Positions 1-7,322 of a DNA stretch of 64,000 bases are shown here, one piece after another. Source of the stretch: Phycisphaerae bacterium. Its GTDB lineage: Bacteria > Planctomycetota > Phycisphaerae > Phycisphaerales > UBA1924. The stretch spans positions 1 through 64,000 of the forward strand of contig JAEUIZ010000028.1 of assembly GCA_016793805.1 (NCBI GenBank), read 5' to 3'. The notes beneath the pieces are model-generated. The model was not told the origin of the DNA. It ran no database searches and saw nothing but the letters and a program-made list of their open reading frames with translations. Position 1 is the stretch's first letter, and the number at the start of each line of letters is the position of its first letter. The translations under genes and the position numbers were made by a program.

Positions 1-184
1 CACCCACGGCAGCGGCCTGGGCGTGCTGCGGTACGTCATCGAACGAACGCTCGCGTGCTTCAGCCACTTCCGACGCCTCCGGCTCTGCTACGAACGCTGG
101 GGCACACACTTCCAGGCCCTCCACGACCTCGCCGCCGCCCGGCTCGTCTGCTCACGGATCAAGTCCAGGCAACTGCCGTTCTGA
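1..184 (+). CDS. IS5-family transposase, C-terminal fragment
   Basis: The reading frame is open from base 2 to the TGA at 182-184, giving the last 60 residues of a protein whose front lies outside the window. It contains YVIERTLACFSHFRRLRLCYER, the R-x-x-E-R-x-x-x-W/F-x-x-x-x-R-R-L signature that follows the last catalytic glutamate in IS5-type DDE transposases, and the usual A-x-x-x-L/V-x-x-R ending. In the family this enzyme cuts and pastes its own element. Whether the copy is intact cannot be judged. A stem-loop follows it at 231-258. I am sure of the family and unsure of activity. Confidence 0.75.
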   Translation, partial: THGSGLGVLRYVIERTLACFSHFRRLRLCYERWGTHFQALHDLAAARLVCSRIKSRQLPF

Positions 185-230
185 AGCAGTCTCTAAGTCA
201 ACGCAGCACGACAACTGAATCGGAACCACC

Positions 231-258
231 AACGGCCCCGGCGAATGCTGGGGCCGTT
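231..258 (+). terminator. Stem-loop, probable terminator
   Basis: AACGGCCCCGGC pairs with GCTGGGGCCGTT (12 bp, one G-T pair) around a GAAT tetraloop. It stands just after the transposase tail, as a transcription terminator would. There is no clean T-run, only TTGTCATT. A near-identical hairpin occurs at 22701-22726. Confidence 0.5.
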
Positions 259-262
259 GTCA

Positions 263-1003
263 TTGAAGCGGGCCGTCGTCATCCAATCCGTTCTCGTCAT
301 GGTCGCCCTGGCTGGGGCCGCCACCGCCGCTGTGCTGCTCGCACGCCAGCCCCAACCCCCACAACCTCCCGCGCCCCCTCCCCCTCTCCCCACGCCGGCC
401 CACGTCGCTTTCATGCTCCACGCCGCCGGGCTCGCCCCCGACACCCTGGCCGCGGCGGGCGTCACCGCCTCCCAGACCACCGAGGCGCTCCTCCGCGTCC
501 GCGAGCAGCTGCCGCAACTGGCGTCGCAGTTCGACGCGGCCCAAAACACCTACAGCGCCGCATCCATCGAGCACGACCGCCTCGAACGCCTGGTCCGCAG
601 CGGGAAGGGCGCGGAGCAGGATCCCGCAGCGCTGGCAACGGCCCGCACGCAGCTCCGCGCCGCCGCCACCCAGCGCGACGCGGTGACCCTGGTCTTCGTC
701 CAGGCCGCCGACCTCGGACCCGAAGTGACCGCCCACCTGGCCGCGCTCAGCGACCGCCGCGGCGATGGACTCGCCATCCCCTACCGCGCCGCCACCCGCC
801 CCGACGCCGATTGGCTCGCCCTCCGTCACGCCCTGGCCTCCGCCGACATCCACACCCGCCTCGGTGAGGACGTCCCCCAGCCCGCCCGCGCCGTCGTCCT
901 CGCCAACGACGCCCTCCCCGCCGTCGCCGCCGCCCGCGCCAGCCTCTACGCCAACGGCGCCGCCGTCAACACCGCCTGGAATAACGCCGTCAACCAGCAG
1001 TAG
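263..1003 (+). CDS. Hypothetical membrane-anchored or secreted protein
   Basis: The protein is not recognised. Starting at the TTG at 263 gives a Lys-Arg n-region and one hydrophobic segment (about residues 5-28), then a Pro-rich linker and an Ala-rich, probably helical domain of about 200 residues with coiled-coil-like stretches. The ATG at 245 lies inside the arm and loop of the stem-loop at 231-258 and is less likely; an ATG at 299 would leave a shorter anchor. The layout is signal anchor, linker, periplasmic helical domain. The gene is alone between an IS remnant and the first copy of the repeat at 1040. The length and high third-position GC suggest a real gene. Confidence 0.5.
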   Translation: MKRAVVIQSVLVMVALAGAATAAVLLARQPQPPQPPAPPPPLPTPAHVAFMLHAAGLAPDTLAAAGVTASQTTEALLRVREQLPQLASQFDAAQNTYSAASIEHDRLERLVRSGKGAEQDPAALATARTQLRAAATQRDAVTLVFVQAADLGPEVTAHLAALSDRRGDGLAIPYRAATRPDADWLALRHALASADIHTRLGEDVPQPARAVVLANDALPAVAAARASLYANGAAVNTAWNNAVNQQ

Positions 1004-1039
1004 ACAGGGCATCGCCTCCGAGGGGCTCGGCCTCCCGCT

Positions 1040-1340
1040 GTGCGCTCTCGACCTGTTAACCGGAAGCCGCCAGTTTTGGACGCCGCCGCCGGTAAACAGC
1101 GAGCGAGCGCCGGATGGAGTATTTGCACCCCGCGAGCGGAACAATCGGCGGGCGGCAGTCGCTGCGGCCAAAGCCCCGCACCGACCGCCGCTCACCCGCC
1201 GACCGCGTTTTTGATAGCGCCAAGCCTGTTAACCAGCAGAACGGGGCCGATAATGGTGGCATCGGGCAAAAGAGAACGGTTTGAACCCGTTCCGATCGGG
1301 GATACCGCTGGTTAACAGGTTTCCAAAGCAGAGAGCGCAC
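1040..1340. repeat. 301-bp element with terminal inverted repeats (repeat copy 1)
   Basis: The outer ends are a perfect 10-bp inverted repeat, GTGCGCTCTC (1040-1049) and GAGAGCGCAC (1331-1340). Inside them lies a second pair, CCTGTTAACC (1052-1061) and GGTTAACAGG (1310-1319). Bases 1040-1300 match 4172-4432 at a constant offset of 3132. Identical blocks include 1107-1139 (33 bp) and 1194-1242 (49 bp). Near its right side it holds a 20-codon ORF, MVASGKRERFEPVPIGDTAG, resembling the start of the hsdM protein encoded at 4384. No clear target duplication is seen. It may be a deletion derivative of a larger element, or a duplicated leader. Confidence 0.75.
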
Positions 1341-1416
1341 GGGTTGGTCGGGATGGGTTGCAGCCCGACTGGATAGGACCGTCTATACTCGCCGATACTG
1401 AGTGACGGTTGTATCC

Positions 1417-2052
1417 ATGAGCCCGACGCCTCCCACCATCCCGAGCAGCGCGACCCCGGCCATCCGCACGGCACGCCGGTTCTTCGAGAATGCCGGCGGC
1501 ACCCTGCGTGCCAGCGCCGCGATCCGGGCCGGCATCCATCCGCGCACGCTCTACGCCATGCGGGACGCCGGGATCATCGTGCCGATCGGCCGCGGCCTCT
1601 ACAGGCTCGCCGATGCGCCGCCGCTCTCCAACCCCGACCTCGTGGTGGTGGCGCAGCAGGTTCCGAGGGCGGTGGTGTGCCTGGTCTCGGCGCTTGCGTT
1701 CCACGGCCTGACCACGCAGATCCCGCACCACGTCGACATCGCGCTCGCGCCCGGCAGCCGCACACCCGCGATCTATCACCCGCCGATCCGGGTCTTCCGC
1801 TTCGGCGGCAGGTCGCTCACCACCGGTGTCGAGCGTCACAAGATCGACGGCGTCGCTGTCCGCGTCTTCAGCCCCGCCAAGACGGTCGCCGACTGCTTCA
1901 AGTTCCGCAACAGGATCGGCACCGACATCGCGGTCGAGGCGCTCCGGTCGTACCTGCGTCGGCGCGGCAGCACCGCCGACGAACTCCTCCGCTTCGCCGA
2001 CATCGACGGCGTACGGAGCGTCATGATGCCGTACATCGAGGCCGCCATGTGA
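1417..2052 (+). CDS. abiEi: AbiEi-type antitoxin / transcriptional regulator
   Basis: The protein has 211 residues from the ATG at 1417; an in-frame GTG at 1402 is an alternative. The N-terminal winged-helix portion reads AGIHPRTLYAMRDAGIIVPIGRGLYRL, followed by the C-terminal domain with the family's GVAVRVFSPAKTVADCFK and R-x-x-I-x-x-D-x-A-x-E-A-L segments. In AbiE systems this protein represses its own operon and counters the AbiEii toxin (type IV toxin-antitoxin, phage abortive infection). The stop overlaps the toxin start (ATGTGA), so translation is coupled. A TATACT hexamer at 1384-1389 could be the -10 box, but the nearest TTGCAG lies 20 bp upstream, wider than ideal. Confidence 0.88.
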   Translation: MSPTPPTIPSSATPAIRTARRFFENAGGTLRASAAIRAGIHPRTLYAMRDAGIIVPIGRGLYRLADAPPLSNPDLVVVAQQVPRAVVCLVSALAFHGLTTQIPHHVDIALAPGSRTPAIYHPPIRVFRFGGRSLTTGVERHKIDGVAVRVFSPAKTVADCFKFRNRIGTDIAVEALRSYLRRRGSTADELLRFADIDGVRSVMMPYIEAAM

Positions 2053-2963
2053 CCAAGGGCAACCCGACCAACATCGCGGCGTCGGTGCACGCCCGTCTGA
2101 TGAACCTCGCCCGCGCGGACGGACGCTCGTTCAACGACCTGCTGCAGTTCTACGCGATGGAGCGGTTCCTGTACCGCCTGTCGCGCTCGAATCACGCGGC
2201 GAAGTTCATCCTCAAGGGCGCGCTGCTGCTGCGGGTGTGGGATCCCGGGGCGTACCGGACGACGCGCGACATCGATCTGCTTGGCCGCATGGCCAGCGAC
2301 GTGGACGCGGTCGCCGCGGCGATCGCGTCCGTGTGCCGCGAGCGCGTCGCGGCCGACGGCCTGGAGTTCGACGCCGCGAGCGTCCGGGGTGAGCGGATCG
2401 TCGAGGATGCGGAGTACGAGGGCGTCCGGGTCACGTTCCTCGGGCGGCTGGGCAACGCCCGCGTCACCATGCAGATCGACGTGGGGTTCGGGGACGCCGT
2501 GACGCCGGCGCCCAGGCAGGTCGACTACCCGGTGCTCCTGGACATGCCTGCGCCGAGGCTCAGGGCCTACCCGCCGGAGACCGTGATCGCCGAGAAGTTC
2601 GAGGTCATGCTCAAGCGCGGCGACGCCAACAGCCGGATGAAAGACTTCCACGACGTCTGGTGGCTGGCGCAGCATCGGGAGTTCGACGGAGCGGTGCTCG
2701 CCAAGGCCATCCGGAGCACCTGTGCGAAGCGAGGAACCGAGATCCCCGCGCGGCCGACGGCGCTGAGCAAAGCGTTCGCCGAGAGTTCCGCGAAGGCCGC
2801 GCAGTGGCGGGCCTTCCGGCGGCGGCTGAATCCAACTTCATGCCCCGAGGGCTTCGCCGAGGTCATGGCGGCCGTGAGGGAGTTCCTTCAGCCCATCGCC
2901 GCGGCGATCGCGGCGGGGGAGCCGTTCGAGCGGACGTGGACGCCGTCGGGTCCGTGGCGGTAG
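2049..2963 (+). CDS. abiEii: AbiEii-type nucleotidyltransferase toxin
   Basis: The protein has 304 residues from the GTG at 2049, which overlaps the antitoxin stop. The nucleotidyltransferase signature is complete: KGALLL (residues 56-61), then R-T-T-R-D-I-D-L (about 71-77), a later E-K-F and the R-M-K-D-F-H-D motif. These are the features of AbiEii/AbiGii enzymes. Known family members transfer nucleotides to RNA targets (tRNA in studied relatives) and stop growth when the antitoxin fails. Length and motif order are normal and no damage is visible, so the pair may be functional. An rve transposase gene on the opposite strand ends 18 bp downstream. Confidence 0.9.
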   Translation: MTKGNPTNIAASVHARLMNLARADGRSFNDLLQFYAMERFLYRLSRSNHAAKFILKGALLLRVWDPGAYRTTRDIDLLGRMASDVDAVAAAIASVCRERVAADGLEFDAASVRGERIVEDAEYEGVRVTFLGRLGNARVTMQIDVGFGDAVTPAPRQVDYPVLLDMPAPRLRAYPPETVIAEKFEVMLKRGDANSRMKDFHDVWWLAQHREFDGAVLAKAIRSTCAKRGTEIPARPTALSKAFAESSAKAAQWRAFRRRLNPTSCPEGFAEVMAAVREFLQPIAAAIAAGEPFERTWTPSGPWR

Positions 2964-2981
2964 CGGCCGTCGGGGCACGCA

Positions 2982-4085
2982 TCATGCTGCCATCCGGTAG
3001 TAGTGCCGCAGCACCCCGCCCAGCCGCGTGCGGCAGCGGATCGGTCCGTCGCGCCCGGCATGCCGTAGGGGCGACGGTGCACGCCCCGCCGGCGGCCGAT
3101 GCCCGAGCGCCGAGTGCGGGCGTTCCACGTTGTAGTGCTCGATGAACTCGGTGATCAGATGATCAAGGTGCTCCCGCCCGCACACAATGAAGCGGTCCAG
3201 GCACTCGTTCTGGAGCGTCTGGATGAACCGCTCCACGTGCGCGTTGAGGTTCGGGGCGCAGTGCGGCAGGCGCACGGGCGTGATCCCCTCGGCCCGCAGC
3301 GCCCCGTCGAAGGCCTTCCCGAACTTCTGATCGCGGTCGCGGGTCAGCACGCGGCACGCCGTCCCCCACGTCCCCCACCTCCCCGACGTCCCCCGCGTGC
3401 CCGACGCCGCCTTGAACTTCGCCACCTGCTCGGCGACCCACGCCGCGTCGGGGTGCTCGGTGCTGGTCGTGGCGACCGCCCGGCGCGTGGCGACGTTCAC
3501 AAACACCAGCAGGAACGCATCGCGGAATCCTCGCAGCGTCAGCACCCGCTGCTGCACGAAGTCGCACGCCCATAGGGTCTTGGCGTGCGAGGCGACGAAC
3601 TCCTCCCACGTTCGCTCGCCGCGTTGGGGCGCGGTCGGGAGCCCGGCCTCACGGAGGATGTTAACGACGGTGCTCCGGCACACCTTGATGTGGAGTTTCT
3701 TGAGTTCGCCGAGGATGCGGGTGTAGCCCCAGCCCGTCTCCTTGGCGATCCGCAGCACCACCCGGCGCACATCCTCCGGCGTGCGCGGCCGCCCCGCGCG
3801 GCGGACCCCGGGCCGTTTCTTCGGCCGCTTCCGGTCGGCCTCGCGTATCCATCGCATCACCGTCTCGGGCTGGGCGATCGAGACGACCATCCGCAGCGCC
3901 GCGCCCAGCGGCCGCGCCAGGCGGACCAGCCGGAAGCGTTCCTTGGTCGTCACCCGCACCGGCCCCTTGATCTTGGACCGGAGGACTTCGTTCTCGGCTT
4001 TCAGGTACTGGATTTGGCTGCGAAGGTCGTCCCGGCCCGCCCCGGCCAGGACCCGGAGCAGGCGGAGGAATGGATTGGCGGGCAT
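2982..4085 (-). CDS. rve-type (IS3/IS481-like) transposase
   Basis: The protein has 367 residues. It starts with an HTH-like region, then I-L-G-E-L-K-K-L-H-I and the linker R-T-W-E-E-F. The catalytic core has aspartate 1 in WACDFVQQ, aspartate 2 in LTRDRDQKF and the glutamate in NLNAHVERF; the Y-N-x-E-R-P-H-S-A-L signature follows. All three acidic residues are present. Just before the second aspartate is a Gly/Trp/Arg-rich insertion (GTRGTSGRWGTWGT) produced by a 9-bp tandem repeat. It lies inside the 3132-bp segment bounded by the two repeat copies, tail to tail with abiEii. No terminal inverted repeats could be delimited. Confidence 0.85.
   Translation of the reverse strand: MPANPFLRLLRVLAGAGRDDLRSQIQYLKAENEVLRSKIKGPVRVTTKERFRLVRLARPLGAALRMVVSIAQPETVMRWIREADRKRPKKRPGVRRAGRPRTPEDVRRVVLRIAKETGWGYTRILGELKKLHIKVCRSTVVNILREAGLPTAPQRGERTWEEFVASHAKTLWACDFVQQRVLTLRGFRDAFLLVFVNVATRRAVATTSTEHPDAAWVAEQVAKFKAASGTRGTSGRWGTWGTACRVLTRDRDQKFGKAFDGALRAEGITPVRLPHCAPNLNAHVERFIQTLQNECLDRFIVCGREHLDHLITEFIEHYNVERPHSALGHRPPAGRAPSPLRHAGRDGPIRCRTRLGGVLRHYYRMAA
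3361..3405. repeat. Five 9-bp tandem repeats inside the transposase
   Basis: The units are GTCCCCCAC, GTCCCCCAC, CTCCCCGAC, GTCCCCCGC and GTGCCCGAC. Because the unit is 9 bp the frame is kept and three residues are added per unit. They encode the Gly-rich insertion just before the DRD motif. Confidence 0.85.
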
Positions 4086-4171
4086 GTATTGGTTGTATAC
4101 TGCCCGTCGATGGGAACCCGGGCCGCCATCTCCTCGCCGATCGACGCCCCCGCGGGCTCTGGACCCCCATC

Positions 4172-4432
4172 GTGCGCTCTCGACCTGTTAACCGGGACCG
4201 GCCAGGTTTTGGCGGCGTCAGCGGTTAACGGGTGGAGAGCGCCGGATGGAGTATTTGCACCCCGCGAGCGGGCAGCTCCGCGGGCGGCATTCGCCGCGGG
4301 CCGAACCCCGCGCCGAACGCCGACGACCCGCCGACCGCGTTTTTGATAGCGCCAAGCCTGTTAACCAGCAGAACGAGGCCGACATGGTGGGTCAGGGCAG
4401 GATTCGACGGTTCGAAACGGTTCCGCACAGGG
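4172..4432. repeat. Repeat copy 2: leader of hsdM
   Basis: This is the second copy of 1040-1300, colinear at offset 3132. It contains its own inverted repeat: GTGCGCTCTCGACCTGTTAACC (4172-4193) against GGTTAACGGGTGGAGAGCGCC (4223-4243). GTTAAC occurs at 4187, 4224 and 4360. The copy runs into the first codons of hsdM. No matching right-hand end (GGTTAACAGG plus GAGAGCGCAC) was found downstream. It may be a promoter/operator leader or the left end of a mobile restriction-modification element. Confidence 0.75.
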
Positions 4433-6114
4433 AGGTGGCCAGCGCGCTGCAATACGTCCCCGAACTGACGTGGATCCTGTTCCTGCGCATCCTCGATGAG
4501 ACCGAGGACCGCGAGGCCGCCGAGGCCGAGGCCGTCGGGGCGCGGTACACGCCGTCGCTCAAGAAACCGTACCGCTGGAAGGACTGGGCCGCGCCGGCCC
4601 CGATGGACGCGCCGGAGAAATGGTCCAACAAGCGCAAGGAACTGGAGGAGGGCCCGCCGAAGGGGTTCCTGGCGTTCTGCAACGGCGAGTTGATTCCGTA
4701 CCTCAAAGGGCTGCGCGACAAGGGGCAGGCCAGCAGCCGCCAGAAGGTGATCTCCGAGATCATGTCGGGCGTCGAGAAGGTCCGCATCGACACCGAGCGG
4801 AACCTGCTCGACGTGCTCGACAAGGTTCACGAGATTTCCAACGAGCACATCAGCGACCAGCACGTCTTCACGCTCAGCCAGGTCTACGAGGGGCTGCTGC
4901 TGAAGATGGGCGAGAAGGGGAGCGATGCGGGCCAGTTCTTCACGCCGCGAGAGGTGATCCGCGCGATGGTGCGCACGATCGACCCGAAACTCGGCGAGAC
5001 GATCTACGACCCGTGCTGTGGCACCGGCGGCTTCCTGGCCCAGGCCGCGGAGTACATGAAGGGGCAGATGAATAGGCCCGGCGCGGCGGGGAAGAAGGTC
5101 AGCGCCGACGCGGTGCAGCGCTTCAAGCACGAGACGTTCTGGGGACGCGAGAAAGAGAACCTGATCTATCCGATCGGGCTGGCCAACCTGATCCTGCACG
5201 GCATCGACCGCCCGAACATCTGGCACGGCAACGCGCTCACGGGGGACGAGGTGTATGGGGGCCTGTTCCAGGGCGCGCCCACACAGTTCGACGTGATCCT
5301 CACGAACCCGCCCTTCGGCGGCAAGGAGAGCGCTGGCGCCCAGACCAACTTCGACTACCGCACCAGCGCGACGCAGGTGCTGTTCATGCAGCACTTCATC
5401 CGCTCGCTGCGGCACGGGGGCCGCTGCGGCGTGGTCATCGACGAGGGCGTGCTCTTCCGCACCAACGAGGAGGCGTTCGTCAAGACCAAGCGGAAACTCA
5501 CCGACGAGTGCGACCTGTGGTGCGTGCTCTCGCTGCCGGGCGGGGTCTTCAGCGCCGCCGGCGCGGGCGTGAAGACCAACCTGCTGTTCTTCACCAAGGG
5601 CAAGGCCACGGAAAAGATCTGGTACTACGACCTGTCAGACGTGAAGGTCGGCAAGAAGACGCCGCTGACGCTCAAGCACTTCGAGGACTTCGCGGCGATG
5701 CTGGCCACGAAGGGGGACTCCGAGCGGTCGTGGACCGTGGACCTGACCGCGCGAAAGGCCAAGGCCGCGGCGGATGCCCAGCCGTTCAAGGACCTGGCCC
5801 GGGAGAAGTCCACCGAGGTGGACGCGAAGCGCGAGCGGCTGGCGGAACTGAAGAAGGCCAAGCCTCGTGATGAGGCAGCGATCGCTGCGGTGGATGCCGA
5901 GATCGCGGCGCTCGTGAAGGAAGCCCGCGAGGCGGCGGCGAAGGCAGAGGCGATCGAGAACGCGGTGTACGACCTGAAGGCGGTCAATCCCAATCGCAAG
6001 GCCGAGGTGGATGCGCGGACGCCGACGGACCTGATCGAGATCATCGAGGCCAAGGGCACGGAGGTCGCCGGGGCGCTGGCAGCGCTACGGGCGCTCGTCA
6101 TGCCGACGGCGTGA
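4384..6114 (+). CDS. hsdM: Type I restriction-modification DNA methylase subunit
   Basis: The protein has 576 residues from the ATG at 4384. An in-frame ATG at 4246 lies in the repeat and would add an unlikely Pro/Arg-rich tail. Features are the N-terminal helical bundle (LTWILFLRILDE), Q-F-F-T-P-R (184-189), the SAM-binding DPCCGTGGFL (209-218), the catalytic NPPFGG (308-313), and a long charged coiled coil (about 445-545) that in the family contacts partner subunits. The enzyme N6-methylates adenine together with HsdS. No hsdS or hsdR is next to it: downstream is a convergent oxidase operon. The only restriction helicase in the window is 9 kb away, truncated and of type III character. It is therefore an orphan methylase unless partners lie elsewhere. 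Confidence 0.9.
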   Translation: MVGQGRIRRFETVPHREVASALQYVPELTWILFLRILDETEDREAAEAEAVGARYTPSLKKPYRWKDWAAPAPMDAPEKWSNKRKELEEGPPKGFLAFCNGELIPYLKGLRDKGQASSRQKVISEIMSGVEKVRIDTERNLLDVLDKVHEISNEHISDQHVFTLSQVYEGLLLKMGEKGSDAGQFFTPREVIRAMVRTIDPKLGETIYDPCCGTGGFLAQAAEYMKGQMNRPGAAGKKVSADAVQRFKHETFWGREKENLIYPIGLANLILHGIDRPNIWHGNALTGDEVYGGLFQGAPTQFDVILTNPPFGGKESAGAQTNFDYRTSATQVLFMQHFIRSLRHGGRCGVVIDEGVLFRTNEEAFVKTKRKLTDECDLWCVLSLPGGVFSAAGAGVKTNLLFFTKGKATEKIWYYDLSDVKVGKKTPLTLKHFEDFAAMLATKGDSERSWTVDLTARKAKAAADAQPFKDLAREKSTEVDAKRERLAELKKAKPRDEAAIAAVDAEIAALVKEAREAAAKAEAIENAVYDLKAVNPNRKAEVDARTPTDLIEIIEAKGTEVAGALAALRALVMPTA

Positions 6115-6188
6115 GCGGGGCCGTGCCGCCGGGGAGCACGGGTGCACGGATGGGCCGGTCGCGTGCGGCAGGCGAGCCGCCGCGACGC

Positions 6189-7298
6189 TCAGTCGCGGGC
6201 GGCGGGCGCGGGCGGGCGGGCCTTGGCCACCGAGCGGATGATCCAGCCGATGGTGCCCAGCCCAATCACCGCGAACGTCAGGAAGATGACGAAGCCGGCG
6301 ATTGTGCCGACGCGCTCGTGGCGGGCGAAGACGGCCTCGGAGCCGATGTTCGAGAGACGGGCGACCTCGCGGCTCATCAGCACGCCCAGCCAGAACAGTG
6401 CAGCGCCGGCCGAGGCCAGACTGAGCGGGGCCTTGCGAAAAGGCTTGCCTAAGCGCGCGGGCAGCCAGCCTGCCACCTGCAGCAGGACCCCGACGCCCGC
6501 GATGGCCATGCCGATGCGGATGCTAGTCTGGGCCGCGGGCGCACCGGACGCCGGAAGCACACTGCGGATCACGGGCCATGCGGCGGCAGCGGCGACCACG
6601 GCTGAGACAAGCGCGAGCCAGGCGAGCGGACGGGTGGCACGCTTGGCCGATTCCGCTGCAACGCCCGACGCGCCGGCGCGGAGCTGCCACGCGAGCAGGA
6701 GGCACGCCGTCGGCAGCGCCGAGGCGATCCAGTACCCCAGCCGCGGCAGGATGGCCGGGTCTTTGTAGACCATCGCTTGAGCCTCGTACCGCACGGCCCA
6801 CGCGGCCCGATTCAGCGACAGCAGGTGGTTCTCGACCCACGACCAGCCGACGAACAGGATGCACGCCATAACGAGCATCGCGACGATGCCTTGCAGCGCG
6901 GTCTTGCCCTCGATTCGGTGGGCCTTGAGGAGGTAGAGCAGGTAGAACGCGACGATGAGCACCGGCAAGATGGCCATCCAGCGGTGGAACGAGAGCAGGT
7001 TGGCGGTGTAGAACTCCTGCTGATAGAGAATCTGGACGAACAGGAGCGGCGCGATGCCCGCGGTGATCGCCGCCGAGAGGGCAAACGGCATCCAGTCCTT
7101 CAGGATCGTGGTCACCGCCGACCAGTCGGAGGGCTTGCCCTTGCGGCCGAGCATCCCGCGGATTCCCGCGACGCCGAGCATGATCGAGCCCGCGAGCACA
7201 TAGGACATGAACACGATGTGCAGCAGCAGCGTGACGACGTAGAGCACGGCGTACCACGCGGTCGGAGCGGGCAAGTTGAACGGGAAGATCTGGTCCAT
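6189..7298 (-). CDS. Cytochrome bd-like oxidase subunit II (CydB-like)
   Basis: The protein has 369 residues and about nine hydrophobic helices. It begins MDQIFPFNLPAPTAWYAVLY and ends in a membrane helix plus a short basic tail. It follows the c-heme-bearing subunit I gene by 24 bp on the same strand, with a GAAGG ribosome site before the ATG. Subunit II of bd-type oxidases binds no essential heme and holds the complex together in the inner membrane. The sequence is distant from classical CydB, which suits the divergent subunit I. The assignment leans on position and topology more than on motifs; it could be the second subunit of another quinol- or cytochrome-c-linked complex. Confidence 0.7.
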   Translation of the reverse strand: MDQIFPFNLPAPTAWYAVLYVVTLLLHIVFMSYVLAGSIMLGVAGIRGMLGRKGKPSDWSAVTTILKDWMPFALSAAITAGIAPLLFVQILYQQEFYTANLLSFHRWMAILPVLIVAFYLLYLLKAHRIEGKTALQGIVAMLVMACILFVGWSWVENHLLSLNRAAWAVRYEAQAMVYKDPAILPRLGYWIASALPTACLLLAWQLRAGASGVAAESAKRATRPLAWLALVSAVVAAAAAWPVIRSVLPASGAPAAQTSIRIGMAIAGVGVLLQVAGWLPARLGKPFRKAPLSLASAGAALFWLGVLMSREVARLSNIGSEAVFARHERVGTIAGFVIFLTFAVIGLGTIGWIIRSVAKARPPAPAARD

Positions 7299-7322
7299 GA
7301 GTACCTTCGGAGAGCGTGCGGT

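Noticed and set aside
55..867. Long Pro/Arg-rich reading frame on the plus strand
   Set aside because: It is a frame-shifted shadow of the transposase tail and the 263-1003 gene; its composition is only what high-GC antiframes give.
4246..4383. N-terminal extension of HsdM (MEYLHPASGQLRGR...)
   Set aside because: It lies in the duplicated leader, is Pro/Arg-rich and is not part of the HsdM family; ATG 4384 gives the normal start.
1040..4432. GTTAAC repeats as integron attC sites
   Set aside because: The motifs do not fit RYYYAAC/GTTRRRY, there is no integron integrase, and the repeats are two long colinear copies rather than a cassette array.
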